Shown in pieces: positions 26,532-34,674 of a DNA stretch of 64,000 bases; position 1 is the stretch's first letter, and every line of letters starts with the position of its first letter. This stretch comes from Gp13-AA77 sp035949375 (lineage in GTDB: Bacteria > Acidobacteriota > Terriglobia > UBA7540): the NCBI GenBank assembly GCA_035949375.1, contig DASZIG010000089.1, positions 1 through 64,000 on the forward strand. The letters run 5' to 3'. Both the position numbers and the translations under genes were made by a program. Under the pieces are notes generated by a model that saw only the letters and a list, made by a program, of their open reading frames with translations, had not been told where the DNA came from and did not search any database.

Positions 26532-27851
26532 ATGAACTACACCGACTGTCTAAACTACCTCGCCGATCTTGGCCACGAGCTGCGCGGGGTGAAGTTTGAC
26601 CTCGCAAACATGCGGCTGATCCTCGAGGCGCTCGGCCACCCGGAGCGCGCCTGGCCTTCCGCCACCGTCGCCGGGACCAACGGCAAAGGCTCCACCTGCG
26701 CCATGCTGGCCAGCATCTTGACGCGCGCCGGATACCGCACTGGCCTGTACACATCGCCGCACCTGGTGCGGGTGAACGAGCGCATCCGCGTGAATGGTGA
26801 CGACATCGGCGACCAGGACTTTGCGCTGGCGTTCAGCGAGGTGGAGCGCGCCGTCGCGCGCCTGCTGGCCGGGGGCGCGCTCGGGCAGCGCCCAAGCTTC
26901 TTCGAGTTTCTTACCGCAACGGCTTTCGTGCATTTTGCGCGCACGCCCGTCGACTTCGCGGTGCTCGAAGTGGGCATGGGCGGGCGCCTGGACGCCACCA
27001 ACAGCGCCGAGCCCGAGCTTGCGATCATCACCAACGTCGAACTCGATCACGTCGAGTATCTGGGGAGCACCCTCGCCGCCATCGCCGCGGAAAAGGCCGG
27101 CGTCATTCGAAGCGGGAAGCCGGTGATCTCGGGTTGCACCCGGCCTGAGACGGTTGAAGTGGTGCGGAGGCGCAGCGCCGAGCTTGGCGCAGACCTGGTC
27201 GAGCTTCCCGGGTTTGCGCGGCTGACGAACCTCGGCCACAACGATGGCCGTTACAGTTTTGGCCTCGCGCTGAACGGCACGCAATTCGCCGCGCTGAAGG
27301 CTCCGCTGCGCGGTCGATTCCAGGTGGAGAATGCGACAGCGGCCGTGGCCGCCGCCTGGAAGCTCGCGGCGCGCGGCTGGAGGATTCCGCCCGCGGCGGT
27401 GACCGAAGGCGTCGCGCGCGCAAGTTGGCCCGGCAGGCTTGAAGTCTGCGGCGAGCGTCCGCTCACTTTCCTCGATGGCGCGCACAATCCGGCCGCTGCC
27501 GCCGCCGTCGCTGAATTCGTGCGCGCAGAGCTTGCGCCGCGTCCGCTCACGCTGGTATACGCTTCCATGCGCGACAAGGCTATTGAGGAGGTCGCAGCGC
27601 TGCTGTTCCCGCTCGCGTCCGCGATCTACCTCACCCGCGTCGCGCAGCCGAGAGCAGCCGCGCCCGAAGAACTGCTGGCCCGTGCCGGAACGTACGCCGG
27701 GTCCCGGCCGGTGCGGATCCTGCCTGATCCCGCGCAAGCTCTGGAGGAGGCGCGCCGGGCTGCGGGCTCCGACGGCGTCGTGCTGGCCGCCGGGTCTCTC
27801 TTCCTTGTGGGCGCCATCAAAGAGGCGTTCAGCGCCGGGCATCTCGGGTGA
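26532..27851 (+). CDS. folC: Bifunctional folylpolyglutamate synthase/dihydrofolate synthase
   Basis: A 439-residue Mur-ligase-type enzyme of folate metabolism. The ATP P-loop is VAGTNGKGST (about residue 47), followed by YTSPHLVRVNERI, EVGMGGRLDATN, ITNVELDHVEYLG and the C-terminal DGAHNP. The ATG at 26532 gives the usual short N-terminus (MNYTDCLNYLADLG); 31 upstream codons are repeat-derived. Length is normal. Confidence 0.95.
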   Translation: MNYTDCLNYLADLGHELRGVKFDLANMRLILEALGHPERAWPSATVAGTNGKGSTCAMLASILTRAGYRTGLYTSPHLVRVNERIRVNGDDIGDQDFALAFSEVERAVARLLAGGALGQRPSFFEFLTATAFVHFARTPVDFAVLEVGMGGRLDATNSAEPELAIITNVELDHVEYLGSTLAAIAAEKAGVIRSGKPVISGCTRPETVEVVRRRSAELGADLVELPGFARLTNLGHNDGRYSFGLALNGTQFAALKAPLRGRFQVENATAAVAAAWKLAARGWRIPPAAVTEGVARASWPGRLEVCGERPLTFLDGAHNPAAAAAVAEFVRAELAPRPLTLVYASMRDKAIEEVAALLFPLASAIYLTRVAQPRAAAPEELLARAGTYAGSRPVRILPDPAQALEEARRAAGSDGVVLAAGSLFLVGAIKEAFSAGHLG

Positions 27852-27855
27852 TTGT

Positions 27856-28689
27856 ATGGCCGGGACCGTTCAAACCAAGCCAAGCCGAACCGGTCCCAGC
27901 TTCGGCCGTGAGCCGGAGGGACCGGCCCCCGGCGGTTCGCCTCGCGCTCCGTCGCGCGGATTCTGGTATTGGCTGAGCTATCTCCGGTCGCTCGTCATCA
28001 CCGACAACCTGATCTACCTTTACACGGCGGTGCTCGCATCGATCTCGCTCGTGGGGTCGTTTTTTGACCGGGACGGACGGTGGCAGCATAGCTTCGCCGG
28101 GGTGTGGGGAAGGTCGATCCTGAAAGCGAGCGGCGTTCGCGTTCGCGTCGAGGGCCTCGACAACCTGCCGCGCGGCGCCGTCGTGTTGTGCGTCAATCAC
28201 CCGAGCGCCATGGACATTCCGATCCTGCTCGGGTGCCTGCCCATCGAGTTCCGATTCCTCGCCAAGCGCGAACTGTTTCAGATGCCGTTTCTGGGCTGGT
28301 TCCTGCGGCGCGCCGGACACATCTCCGTGGAGCGCAGCCGGCCGCACGAGGCCCGGCAGAGCTTTGAAGAGGCGGCACAGCGCATCCGCCAGGGAACGTC
28401 CGTTGTGCTGTTTCCCGAAGGTCATCGCAGCCGCACGGGCGGGATGCTGCCGTTCAAGACGGGGAGCTTTCACCTCGCCGTTCGCGCCGGAGTTCCGATC
28501 GTGCCCATCACGCTCAACGGCACGCGCTACGTCCACGAGCCGGACACACTGCACGTGCGCTCCGGAGAGACGGAGATGATCGTCCATCCGCCGATCCTGA
28601 CCGCCGGGCTGACGCGGGCGGACGTCCAGGCGCTCTCGGATCGCGTGCGGGAGGTGATTCTCGCGAGCTTCGTGCAAGGCAGGGATTGA
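27856..28689 (+). CDS. plsC: 1-acyl-sn-glycerol-3-phosphate acyltransferase
   Basis: A 277-residue acyltransferase making phosphatidic acid. The catalytic NHPSAMD fits NHx4D, and FPEGHRSR and PITLNGT are further family motifs. A membrane helix lies at about residues 45-65. The start at 27856 is 4 bp after folC. An N-terminal Pro/Gly-rich stretch of 30 residues precedes the domain. The reading frame is open far into folC but only as a shadow. Confidence 0.9.
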   Translation: MAGTVQTKPSRTGPSFGREPEGPAPGGSPRAPSRGFWYWLSYLRSLVITDNLIYLYTAVLASISLVGSFFDRDGRWQHSFAGVWGRSILKASGVRVRVEGLDNLPRGAVVLCVNHPSAMDIPILLGCLPIEFRFLAKRELFQMPFLGWFLRRAGHISVERSRPHEARQSFEEAAQRIRQGTSVVLFPEGHRSRTGGMLPFKTGSFHLAVRAGVPIVPITLNGTRYVHEPDTLHVRSGETEMIVHPPILTAGLTRADVQALSDRVREVILASFVQGRD

Positions 28690-28702
28690 CCGCGGGTCAA
28701 TC
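28684..28702. terminator. Bidirectional terminator-like hairpin between convergent genes
   Basis: GATTGACC-GCG-GGTCAATC, perfect 8-bp arms with a 3-base loop. It covers the plsC stop codon and the stop codon of the converging oxidoreductase gene, leaving no other room for a terminator. There is no T tract. Confidence 0.45.
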
Positions 28703-30079
28703 GACTGGCTTCACGCTGTCCATCAGTGCGAAGAACCCCTCGGCGAGAGTGGGGTGAATGTAGATCGCGCCCTTCAACAACGTGTAGGGCCGATCGGCCA
28801 GCATGAGCGTGCTCAAAATCTGCACCACTTCGCCGCCCTCGGTGCAGAGTATGGCAGCGCCGAGCACCTTGTCGGTTACGGCGTCTACCACGAGCTTCAT
28901 CAAGCCCGCCGTCTCGTCGCGCTCGCGCGCTCGCGCCACAGAGGTCATCGGGATCTTGCCGATTTTGAGTTTCCGTCCCGCATCGCGGGCCTGTTTTTCC
29001 GTCAGCCCCACGCGGCCGAGCTGCGGATCGGTGAAGACGGCATAAGGAACCATGCGGTCCCGGATGGAGAGACTCTTCTTCTCCACCAGGTTGCCGTAAA
29101 TGATCTGGTAGTCGTTGTAGGAGATGTGAGTGAAGGCGGGTCCGCCCTTGACGTCACCGAGAGCCCAGACGCCGGGGACGCTCGTTTCCAGCCGGTCATT
29201 CACCTTGACGTACCCGCGATCGTCGATCTCAATTCCGGCACGATCGAGGCCAAGGGCGTCCGTGTTCGGCAGGCGTCCCGTGGCCACCAGCAGGTGCGAG
29301 CCCGTGAGGGTCTCGTTCTGGGTCCCGGCGCCGGCGCTCTTTTCGACGGTCAGCGTGATCTCGCCGCCGGCCCCGCGCACGCGTACGGGCTTCGAGTTGA
29401 GCAGGAAGCGGATTCCCTCGCCTTCGAGGATTTTCTGCAACTCAACGGCCACGTCCTCGTCCTCGTGCGGCATGAGCAGCGAGCCGCGATCGACCACGGT
29501 CACGGCGCTGCCGAAACGGCGGAACATCTGCCCGAACTCGAGACCCACGTAGCCGCCGCCGATCACCAGCAGCTGTTCGGGCACGGCGCTCAGTTCCATG
29601 ATGCTGGCGTTGGTCAGATACGGCACCTGGTCGAGGCCGTCGAGCGCCGGCAGGCGGGGCCGCGCTCCCGTGTCGATGAAGATCTGTTCGCTCTCGAGAG
29701 ATTCGCCGCCCGCGTCAACCTGGTGAGGTCCGGTAAAGCGCGCGTGGGTACGATAGAGGTGCAGCGTCTTGCGATCGCTTACGCGCTTTTCGTTACCGTC
29801 GCGGAAGAATTCCACCACTTTGTTCTTGCGGGCGACCACGGCGGGAAGATCGACGCGGACGTCCCCGGTTTCGACGCCCCAGCGCGCGCCCTGACGAGCG
29901 TAATACGCCACCTGAGCGCTCGCCACCATGGTCTTGGTGGGCGTGCAGCCGGTATTGATGCAAGTTCCGCCCAGTTGAGCCTCTTCGATAAGGGCCACGC
30001 TGCGTCCGAGATCCGCCAACCTATAGGCCAACGGATTCCCGCCCTGGCCTGAACCGATCACGATCGCGTCATATTTCAC
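28697..30079 (-). CDS. FAD-dependent disulfide oxidoreductase (dihydrolipoamide dehydrogenase/MerA-like)
   Basis: A 460-residue class I pyridine nucleotide-disulfide oxidoreductase. The FAD site is VIGSGQGGNP, the redox pair sits in GGTCINTGCTPTK, the NAD site is VIGGGYVGLEFGQ, the second FAD motif is ALGDV, and the dimer-interface catalytic pair is in IHPTLAEGF. The GTG at 30079 is preceded by GAGGAGGT at good spacing, which decides the start against a reading frame open 45 codons further. There is no NmerA domain or C-terminal Cys pair, so it is not a true mercuric reductase. No 2-oxo-acid dehydrogenase genes are adjacent, so the substrate is open. Confidence 0.87.
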   Translation of the reverse strand: MKYDAIVIGSGQGGNPLAYRLADLGRSVALIEEAQLGGTCINTGCTPTKTMVASAQVAYYARQGARWGVETGDVRVDLPAVVARKNKVVEFFRDGNEKRVSDRKTLHLYRTHARFTGPHQVDAGGESLESEQIFIDTGARPRLPALDGLDQVPYLTNASIMELSAVPEQLLVIGGGYVGLEFGQMFRRFGSAVTVVDRGSLLMPHEDEDVAVELQKILEGEGIRFLLNSKPVRVRGAGGEITLTVEKSAGAGTQNETLTGSHLLVATGRLPNTDALGLDRAGIEIDDRGYVKVNDRLETSVPGVWALGDVKGGPAFTHISYNDYQIIYGNLVEKKSLSIRDRMVPYAVFTDPQLGRVGLTEKQARDAGRKLKIGKIPMTSVARARERDETAGLMKLVVDAVTDKVLGAAILCTEGGEVVQILSTLMLADRPYTLLKGAIYIHPTLAEGFFALMDSVKPVD

Positions 30080-30210
30080 GGAACACCTCCTCGTTGAAGC
30101 GACCGACAGTAGCGCGCGCCGCTGAACACCCTTTAGAGACGAATCGCCGCCCGGAAGGTAGCAGCCGCAACCGCGGCCGGAGGCGCTCAAAGTGCAGTGA
30201 GCCGAAAGTC

Positions 30211-31002
30211 TCACCCGCCAGTCTTGTTTAGAGTGATGCCGGGGCCCACTGCCGACTGCGTACTGCTGACTGCCGACTTCTTCTGCGGCGGCTGCGACGG
30301 GCGCATCTCGATGCGGCTGGCCAGTGCGCGCGTAGGGAACCGATAGAGATCGATGACGGCCTTGGCGATGTCTTCGCCGGCCAGCTTCCAGGAGGCACGC
30401 GACTTGCCTCCCGGGGCGGCGAAATCGGTATCCACGCTGCCGGGCATGATGTAGCTGACACGAATGCCGTCGTAGCGCACTTCCTGCATCAGGGCCTCGC
30501 TGAATCCGTTCAGGCCGAACTTGGACGCGTTATAGGCTGCGCCGCCCGGAAAGGCGTTTGCGCCCGCGAGGCTCGAGATATTGAAGATGTAGCCGCCGCC
30601 ACGTTGGCGCATCCGCGGAATGGCCTCGTGCGAGCAGTAGAAGACGGAGGAGAGATTGGTGTGGATGGTCTCGTCCCACTCCTCCGGGCTGAGGTCGGCC
30701 ACCGGCTTCATGATGCCGACGCCGGCGTTGTTCACCAGGATGTCGATCCCGCCGAAGCGCTCGGCCGCGCGCTCGACGAAGCTGCGGCAATGATCGTAAC
30801 GGCCCACGTCCGCTATCATGCCGTCCACAGCGCCGGGCGCACGAGGGTCAAGGTTTCGCAGGGCGTTGCTGACGCTCGATTCGCTGCGGCCGCAGATGAA
30901 GACGCAGGCTCCTTCGCCAAGCAAGGCTTCCGCGATGCTGTACCCGATGCCGCGTGTGGCGCCGGTGACCGCCGCCACCTTGCCGGTAAGATCGGTTGCC
31001 AT
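30211..31002 (-). CDS. Short-chain dehydrogenase/reductase
   Basis: A 263-residue classical SDR. The cofactor motif TGATRGIGYS, NNAGVG, catalytic Ser in ISSLAGANA, and YNASK (Tyr-x-x-x-Lys) are all seen. The ATG at 31002 follows AGGAGGA by five bases. The last 20 residues (after about RPSQPPQ) are low-quality Ser/Thr/Gln sequence encoded by repeat words at 30247-30277, so the natural C-terminus may have been extended by repeat invasion. The substrate is not predictable. Confidence 0.88.
   Translation of the reverse strand: MATDLTGKVAAVTGATRGIGYSIAEALLGEGACVFICGRSESSVSNALRNLDPRAPGAVDGMIADVGRYDHCRSFVERAAERFGGIDILVNNAGVGIMKPVADLSPEEWDETIHTNLSSVFYCSHEAIPRMRQRGGGYIFNISSLAGANAFPGGAAYNASKFGLNGFSEALMQEVRYDGIRVSYIMPGSVDTDFAAPGGKSRASWKLAGEDIAKAVIDLYRFPTRALASRIEMRPSQPPQKKSAVSSTQSAVGPGITLNKTGG
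30247..30277. repeat. Repeat words inside the SDR reading frame
   Basis: Reiterated actgccg, actgcgt and actgctg words (type D style) run in frame through the C-terminal codons of the dehydrogenase. No partner arm is visible. Confidence 0.45.
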
Positions 31003-31125
31003 CCGTTCCTCCTGGTGCCGTGCGAACGCTGCAGCAGAGGCCTGTCGCAACTCCGGTAATTCGATGAGGAGCTGCGCGCGCCGGTGCCCGATTTTTGTCG
31101 GATAGCGCTCCGGCGCAAGCGCAAG

Positions 31126-31932
31126 TCAGCCCGTGTGGCCGGCGTCCATGTCCGGGACGGTGCGGCGAAGGTATTCCTCCACCCGCAGCAGGTCTTCTTC
31201 CGTATCCACGCCGATGGTGTCCTGGTCGGTTTCGAGCACCGCTATAGGGATGCCGTTCTCGAGGAAGCGTAACTGCTCCAGGCCCTCGCTCTGTTCGAGC
31301 GGCGAAGGCGCGAGGGATCGAAAAAGGCGCAGGGCGTCGGCGGTATAGGCATAGTAACCGAGGTGCTTGTGGTATTTGGCGCGGCCCGATCCACCCCGAT
31401 CGTAGGGGATCGGAGCGCGCGAGAAATAAAGCGCCCGGTCTTGCGAGTCAGTCACGACCTTGACCGCATTCGGATCAAAGGCGGCCTCGGAACTGATCGC
31501 GACCTTCAGGGTCGAAACCTGGACCGTCTCAGGAGACCCCGTTTGAGCTTGAAAGACCGCGAGCAGAAGGTCAATGTGAGCGGCGGTGACCATCGGCTCG
31601 TCACCCTGGATATTCACATAGATATCCGCGGCGCGCCCGGCGGCGGCCTCTTGTTCCATGACCTCCACCAGGCGGTCGGTGCCGGAGGAATGACCGCTGG
31701 ATGTCATGACGGCCGCGAAAGCATTGTCCAAACAATAGCTTAGGATCTGTTCAGAGTCCGTGGCCACGATCAGCCGGTCGAGAGCAGCCGCTTCGCGGGC
31801 CCGTCGGTAGACCCATCCGATCATGGGTTGGCCTAAGATGGGCCGCAGCGGCTTGCCGGGCAGCCGTCGGGACTCCATGCGGGCGGGTATTATCCCACAG
31901 ACCAAGGGGCGCTCGCCGGGCGCAATAGGCAT
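31126..31932 (-). CDS. kdsB: 3-deoxy-manno-octulosonate cytidylyltransferase
   Basis: A 268-residue CMP-Kdo synthetase that activates Kdo for lipopolysaccharide inner core, showing an LPS-bearing outer membrane. Signature blocks are IIPARMESRRLPGKPL, VNIQGDEPM and HLGYYAYTADAL. I start at the ATG (31932) rather than the GTG one codon earlier. It is the last chromosomal gene before the phage block, transcribed away from it. Confidence 0.95.
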   Translation of the reverse strand: MPIAPGERPLVCGIIPARMESRRLPGKPLRPILGQPMIGWVYRRAREAAALDRLIVATDSEQILSYCLDNAFAAVMTSSGHSSGTDRLVEVMEQEAAAGRAADIYVNIQGDEPMVTAAHIDLLLAVFQAQTGSPETVQVSTLKVAISSEAAFDPNAVKVVTDSQDRALYFSRAPIPYDRGGSGRAKYHKHLGYYAYTADALRLFRSLAPSPLEQSEGLEQLRFLENGIPIAVLETDQDTIGVDTEEDLLRVEEYLRRTVPDMDAGHTG

Positions 31933-31984
31933 CACGCGTCGAGGTTAACTCCAAGGACGCCGGTCTCACAAGCAGTCTCAGGGC

Positions 31985-32045
31985 GCCAGACTTTTCCACA
32001 GGATATATTACTGATTCTACAATAGAAAATAATTTATCTCGCTCA
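31985..32045. promoter_or_regulatory. AT-rich segment at the left edge of the phage block
   Basis: About 60 bases are strongly AT-rich in a GC-rich neighbourhood, between kdsB (minus) and the first phage-block gene (plus). TAATAT/TATATT hexamers on both strands suit promoters for either side. It is also where a phage attachment site would be expected, but no matching copy is seen near the right edge. Confidence 0.35.
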
Positions 32046-32165
32046 TCTCGGGTCTCCCCACCGTCCCGAAAACGAGTGGTACTGTCCCATTGCAAGGTTG
32101 GATGACGCCCTGTTCGACGGTCGAGGGGCTGTCAGGAACAAGGGACGTTGCAGGCGATTCTAAGG

Positions 32166-32588
32166 ATGAGGGCGGCAGATGGCGGGCAGGATCCCGGGAA
32201 GAACGCGAGGCCAGCAGCCGTGATCCCACCGGACCTCGCGCGCTACATCGTGCTTTGGGGACCCGGCATCCTGATCCTGATCGTGCTTTCGTATGGGTTC
32301 ATGCGCATAGCCTACCACTGGATCGACCGCGTGATGGAAGTGAAGCGCCGGCAGACCGACAGCGCCTTCGACGTCGCGCGCGATTACGTGGCGCAGCTCA
32401 CGAGCGCTTCGAAATCCCAGGCGGACGCCCTTACGCGCCTGGCGACAGCGGTCGAGCATCGCGACTCTCTGGAGAGTTACGAGCACCAGGAGATGCTGAT
32501 CTCGCTCAAGGCCCTGCATCGCAGTGTGGGCGAGCTCCTGCCGGAGCCGAAGCCCGAGTCCGCAGGCCGGGGGGAGTACCGGGGATGA
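32166..32588 (+). CDS. Phage-block single-TM coiled-coil protein
   Basis: About 140 residues. It has a short polar N-terminus, one membrane helix (about 28-48, YIVLWGPGILILIVLSYGF) and then a charged helical region likely to form a coiled coil. Position upstream of the terminase and this layout recall the small DUF2730-type proteins of Mu-like phages; that assignment is inference. The start is uncertain: ATG 32166, with TTG 32148 and GTG 32220 as alternatives. It overlaps the next gene by ATGA. Confidence 0.6.
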   Translation: MRAADGGQDPGKNARPAAVIPPDLARYIVLWGPGILILIVLSYGFMRIAYHWIDRVMEVKRRQTDSAFDVARDYVAQLTSASKSQADALTRLATAVEHRDSLESYEHQEMLISLKALHRSVGELLPEPKPESAGRGEYRG

Positions 32589-32908
32589 GCACCTCGTTGC
32601 GCCACAAAGAGCTCTTGCGCGGAAAGATCATGTTCTATCTTCATTTGATCTATCCCCAGACGGCTACGCTCCCGCTCCTGCAGGCCGAATTGGATTACTT
32701 CGGCTATCCGGTCCCTGTCGACGAGCTGAATTTCCACATCGCGTACCTGGCCGAGAAGGGTCTGGTCGAGGTGGAAAGCGCGCGCGGAACGCATACGCGC
32801 GGGACCATGACCCTGGTCAAGATCACGGCGCGCGGCATCGATCTGCTCGACGGGCGCTTGCCGGCCGACGACGGCATCTACATCGAGCCGAAGGAGCGCG
32901 AAGGTTGA
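32585..32908 (+). CDS. Winged-helix protein, phage-block paralogue 1
   Basis: 107 residues, coupled to the previous gene by ATGA and preceded by GGGGGAG. The pattern looks like a winged helix: helices at about 8-30 and 45-60 (DELNFHIAYLAEKGLVEVE) followed by a beta wing. It shares a C-terminal signature (A/G-x-DLLDGRLPADDGI) with two further genes at 33660 and 37632. It might be a regulator or a DNA-binding packaging accessory. Confidence 0.65.
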   Translation: MSTSLRHKELLRGKIMFYLHLIYPQTATLPLLQAELDYFGYPVPVDELNFHIAYLAEKGLVEVESARGTHTRGTMTLVKITARGIDLLDGRLPADDGIYIEPKEREG

Positions 32909-33043
32909 AACGCGAAGGTTGAAAGAAGTCGAGGCCGGTCCTGACTGGGAAGAGCCAAGGCGAAGAAAGGGAAGCCGCCCAAATATTCGCCGGCTGAACC
33001 GCAAGAGCATGGGACGGACTCGGACTGGGAGGTTGAAGGCACG

Positions 33044-33640
33044 ATGCGAAGGGCAAGACAACTGGTCGCGCAACTGATGGACCCGGCCTTGATCAGGCAG
33101 GATCTCGGGCCGCATGCGCGGGAGCCATTCCCGGGCGGGACCGCTTCGCGCCCAACGCCTTCGGCGCTGCAGAAACTCCAGAAGCGATTGGCGCGCGGCG
33201 CCGGTCTACGTGGGGCGCGCCTCGCAGAATTGGCTCTGCGGGCGGGGCTCACGCCGCCCGCTCCCCACCCTCGAGCCGGAGCCTGCGGCACCGCTGAAGC
33301 GGCGCTGTGGATGGCTCTGGCCCGTGAGAACGCCGCTCTGCGCCGCGAGGCGACCAAGCTCGTCGAGCGCAAGGAGACCATCATCCGCCGCATTCACCGC
33401 GTCAAGACGCGCCTGGAATTGCTGCGCCTGAAGCTGCTGCAACGCCGCCTGGGAGTGGCGCCGACAAGACTAGGGAACCTCCCTCCGCCACAACCGCTGC
33501 GGCAACTCGCGCTGCGGAGGCACGCGGATCCCGCGGCCGCGGCGCCGAGCGAGCCGGTGGCCGCCGGGGAGACCCCGGCGAGCGCAGAACCGCGTCGCGT
33601 CGGCGACGAAGCGGCCAAGCCGGCGGCGCGGAACGAATGA
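33044..33640 (+). CDS. Hypothetical Arg/Ala-rich coiled-coil protein
   Basis: 198 residues, or about 110 if it starts at the ATG at 33311. Residues from about 88 (MALARENAALRREATKL) to 140 form a convincing basic coiled coil; flanking parts are Pro/Ala/Arg-rich and look less like a folded protein. GGAGG lies about 11 bases before the 33044 ATG. It is between two winged-helix genes of the phage block. No function is recognised. Confidence 0.45.
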   Translation: MRRARQLVAQLMDPALIRQDLGPHAREPFPGGTASRPTPSALQKLQKRLARGAGLRGARLAELALRAGLTPPAPHPRAGACGTAEAALWMALARENAALRREATKLVERKETIIRRIHRVKTRLELLRLKLLQRRLGVAPTRLGNLPPPQPLRQLALRRHADPAAAAPSEPVAAGETPASAEPRRVGDEAAKPAARNE

Positions 33641-33659
33641 GCGACGAAAGGCGGACGCT

Positions 33660-33971
33660 ATGGATTCTCTGACCAACGACGTCAAGCACGAATCGGAACG
33701 TGGCGAGATTCTAAAGCTCCTGGTGGAGTGGGGTCTCGAGTGGATGCCACTTTACGAGGTGCGCGCCCAGGTGGCGAGCCTGACCGGCCGCCGCCTGACG
33801 GACGATCAGCTCCGGTTTCACCTCAACTACCTGGAGCAGAGTGGATTCGCGGAAAGAAAGCTTCTGCGCTCCGGCCGTGCGGGGATGGAACTGATGACCG
33901 TCCGCGCCACCAGCAAAGCCGTGGACCTGGTTCAAGGAAGGCTCGCGCCGGAAGCGGGCATAGCGTTGTAA
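33660..33971 (+). CDS. Winged-helix protein, phage-block paralogue 2
   Basis: 103 residues. It aligns along its length with the gene at 37632: both begin with M-x-x-L-x-NDV+HE-x-x-RG-x-IL, contain LTDxxL-x-FHL-x-YL and end K-AVDL-x-x-GR. The helix-turn-helix-like DDQLRFHLNYLEQSGF followed by a wing suggests nucleic-acid binding. Confidence 0.65.
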   Translation: MDSLTNDVKHESERGEILKLLVEWGLEWMPLYEVRAQVASLTGRRLTDDQLRFHLNYLEQSGFAERKLLRSGRAGMELMTVRATSKAVDLVQGRLAPEAGIAL

Positions 33972-34033
33972 GAGTCAGCCCAGAAGCGGTGGAGCGCAAG
34001 CCGCCGCGAGAGTGAACGGAAAGGGCAAGACCG

Positions 34034-34621
34034 ATGGCGAGGCAGCCGCGGCACAACAAAGACGAGAACAAGGGTGCGAACGGCGGAAACGGGGTTCAGC
34101 CCGCGGAGCCTCACAATCCACCTGATGCGCTGCAGACGAGGATCCTCAGCGCTCTCAAGGACAAGGTCCGGCAGATGTTCGAGGAGGCGGCCGAGGACCC
34201 GAACTCCCAGGCGAGTGAAATGGTCCACCTCCTCCTTCTGAACCAGTTGACGAACATGGAGTCCCAGCTTTCGGAGAAGGAGCTCAGGGCGGTTTTTGGC
34301 GAGGAGCACCGCCAGCAGAGTTTCAAGGTTCGCCTGGGCTTGTCAACGACCAGACAGGCGCACATGAAGAAGATGGGCGAAGAGCGGCTGAAGCTGCTGA
34401 GGCAAAAGCTGAAGATCGAGAAGCAGAAGGCCGGGGACGCGCACAACAAGGTTCTGGAAGCTGAACGGCTCGCGAAGGAGGCCAAGGCTGCCGCCGACGG
34501 AGGCCAGCCCATGGACTCCATGGCGATCTACAACCGCATTGCGGAGATCGTCGGCCTGCGCACGCCGATGCAGCCCATCGGCCCGCAATCAGAGCCAAAA
34601 GCGGTGAACGACAGCGAGTGA
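34034..34621 (+). CDS. Putative terminase small subunit (Mu gp27-like by position)
   Basis: 195 residues, helical, with a Lys/Glu-rich coiled coil (about 110-150, RLKLLRQKLKIEKQKAG). It lies directly upstream of the large terminase, where Mu-like phages carry the gp27/DUF3486 small subunit. The N-terminal 30 residues are Asn/Gly-rich and disordered. The assignment rests on position and general build, not on a firm motif. Confidence 0.5.
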   Translation: MARQPRHNKDENKGANGGNGVQPAEPHNPPDALQTRILSALKDKVRQMFEEAAEDPNSQASEMVHLLLLNQLTNMESQLSEKELRAVFGEEHRQQSFKVRLGLSTTRQAHMKKMGEERLKLLRQKLKIEKQKAGDAHNKVLEAERLAKEAKAAADGGQPMDSMAIYNRIAEIVGLRTPMQPIGPQSEPKAVNDSE

Positions 34622-34674
34622 TGGGCGACGACTGACAGGCGGCGACTGACGGCCGACGACTGCAACGGACAACA
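34622..34674. repeat. Repeat words (type D) before the terminase gene
   Basis: Reiterated cgacgactgac and ggcgactgac words fill the spacer between the small and large terminase genes. No inverted partner was found. Confidence 0.5.

Noticed and set aside
27439..27855. Upstream extension of plsC overlapping folC
   Set aside because: It is a shifted-frame shadow of folC; the plsC domain and a sensible N-terminus begin at 27856.
28697..30079. Mercuric reductase (merA)
   Set aside because: It has the redox CxxxxC but lacks the N-terminal metal-binding domain and the C-terminal Cys pair; no other mer genes nearby.
31933..32165. Phage attachment site or tRNA at the left edge
   Set aside because: No tRNA-like cloverleaf and no matching direct repeat near 53.4-54 kb could be found by eye.
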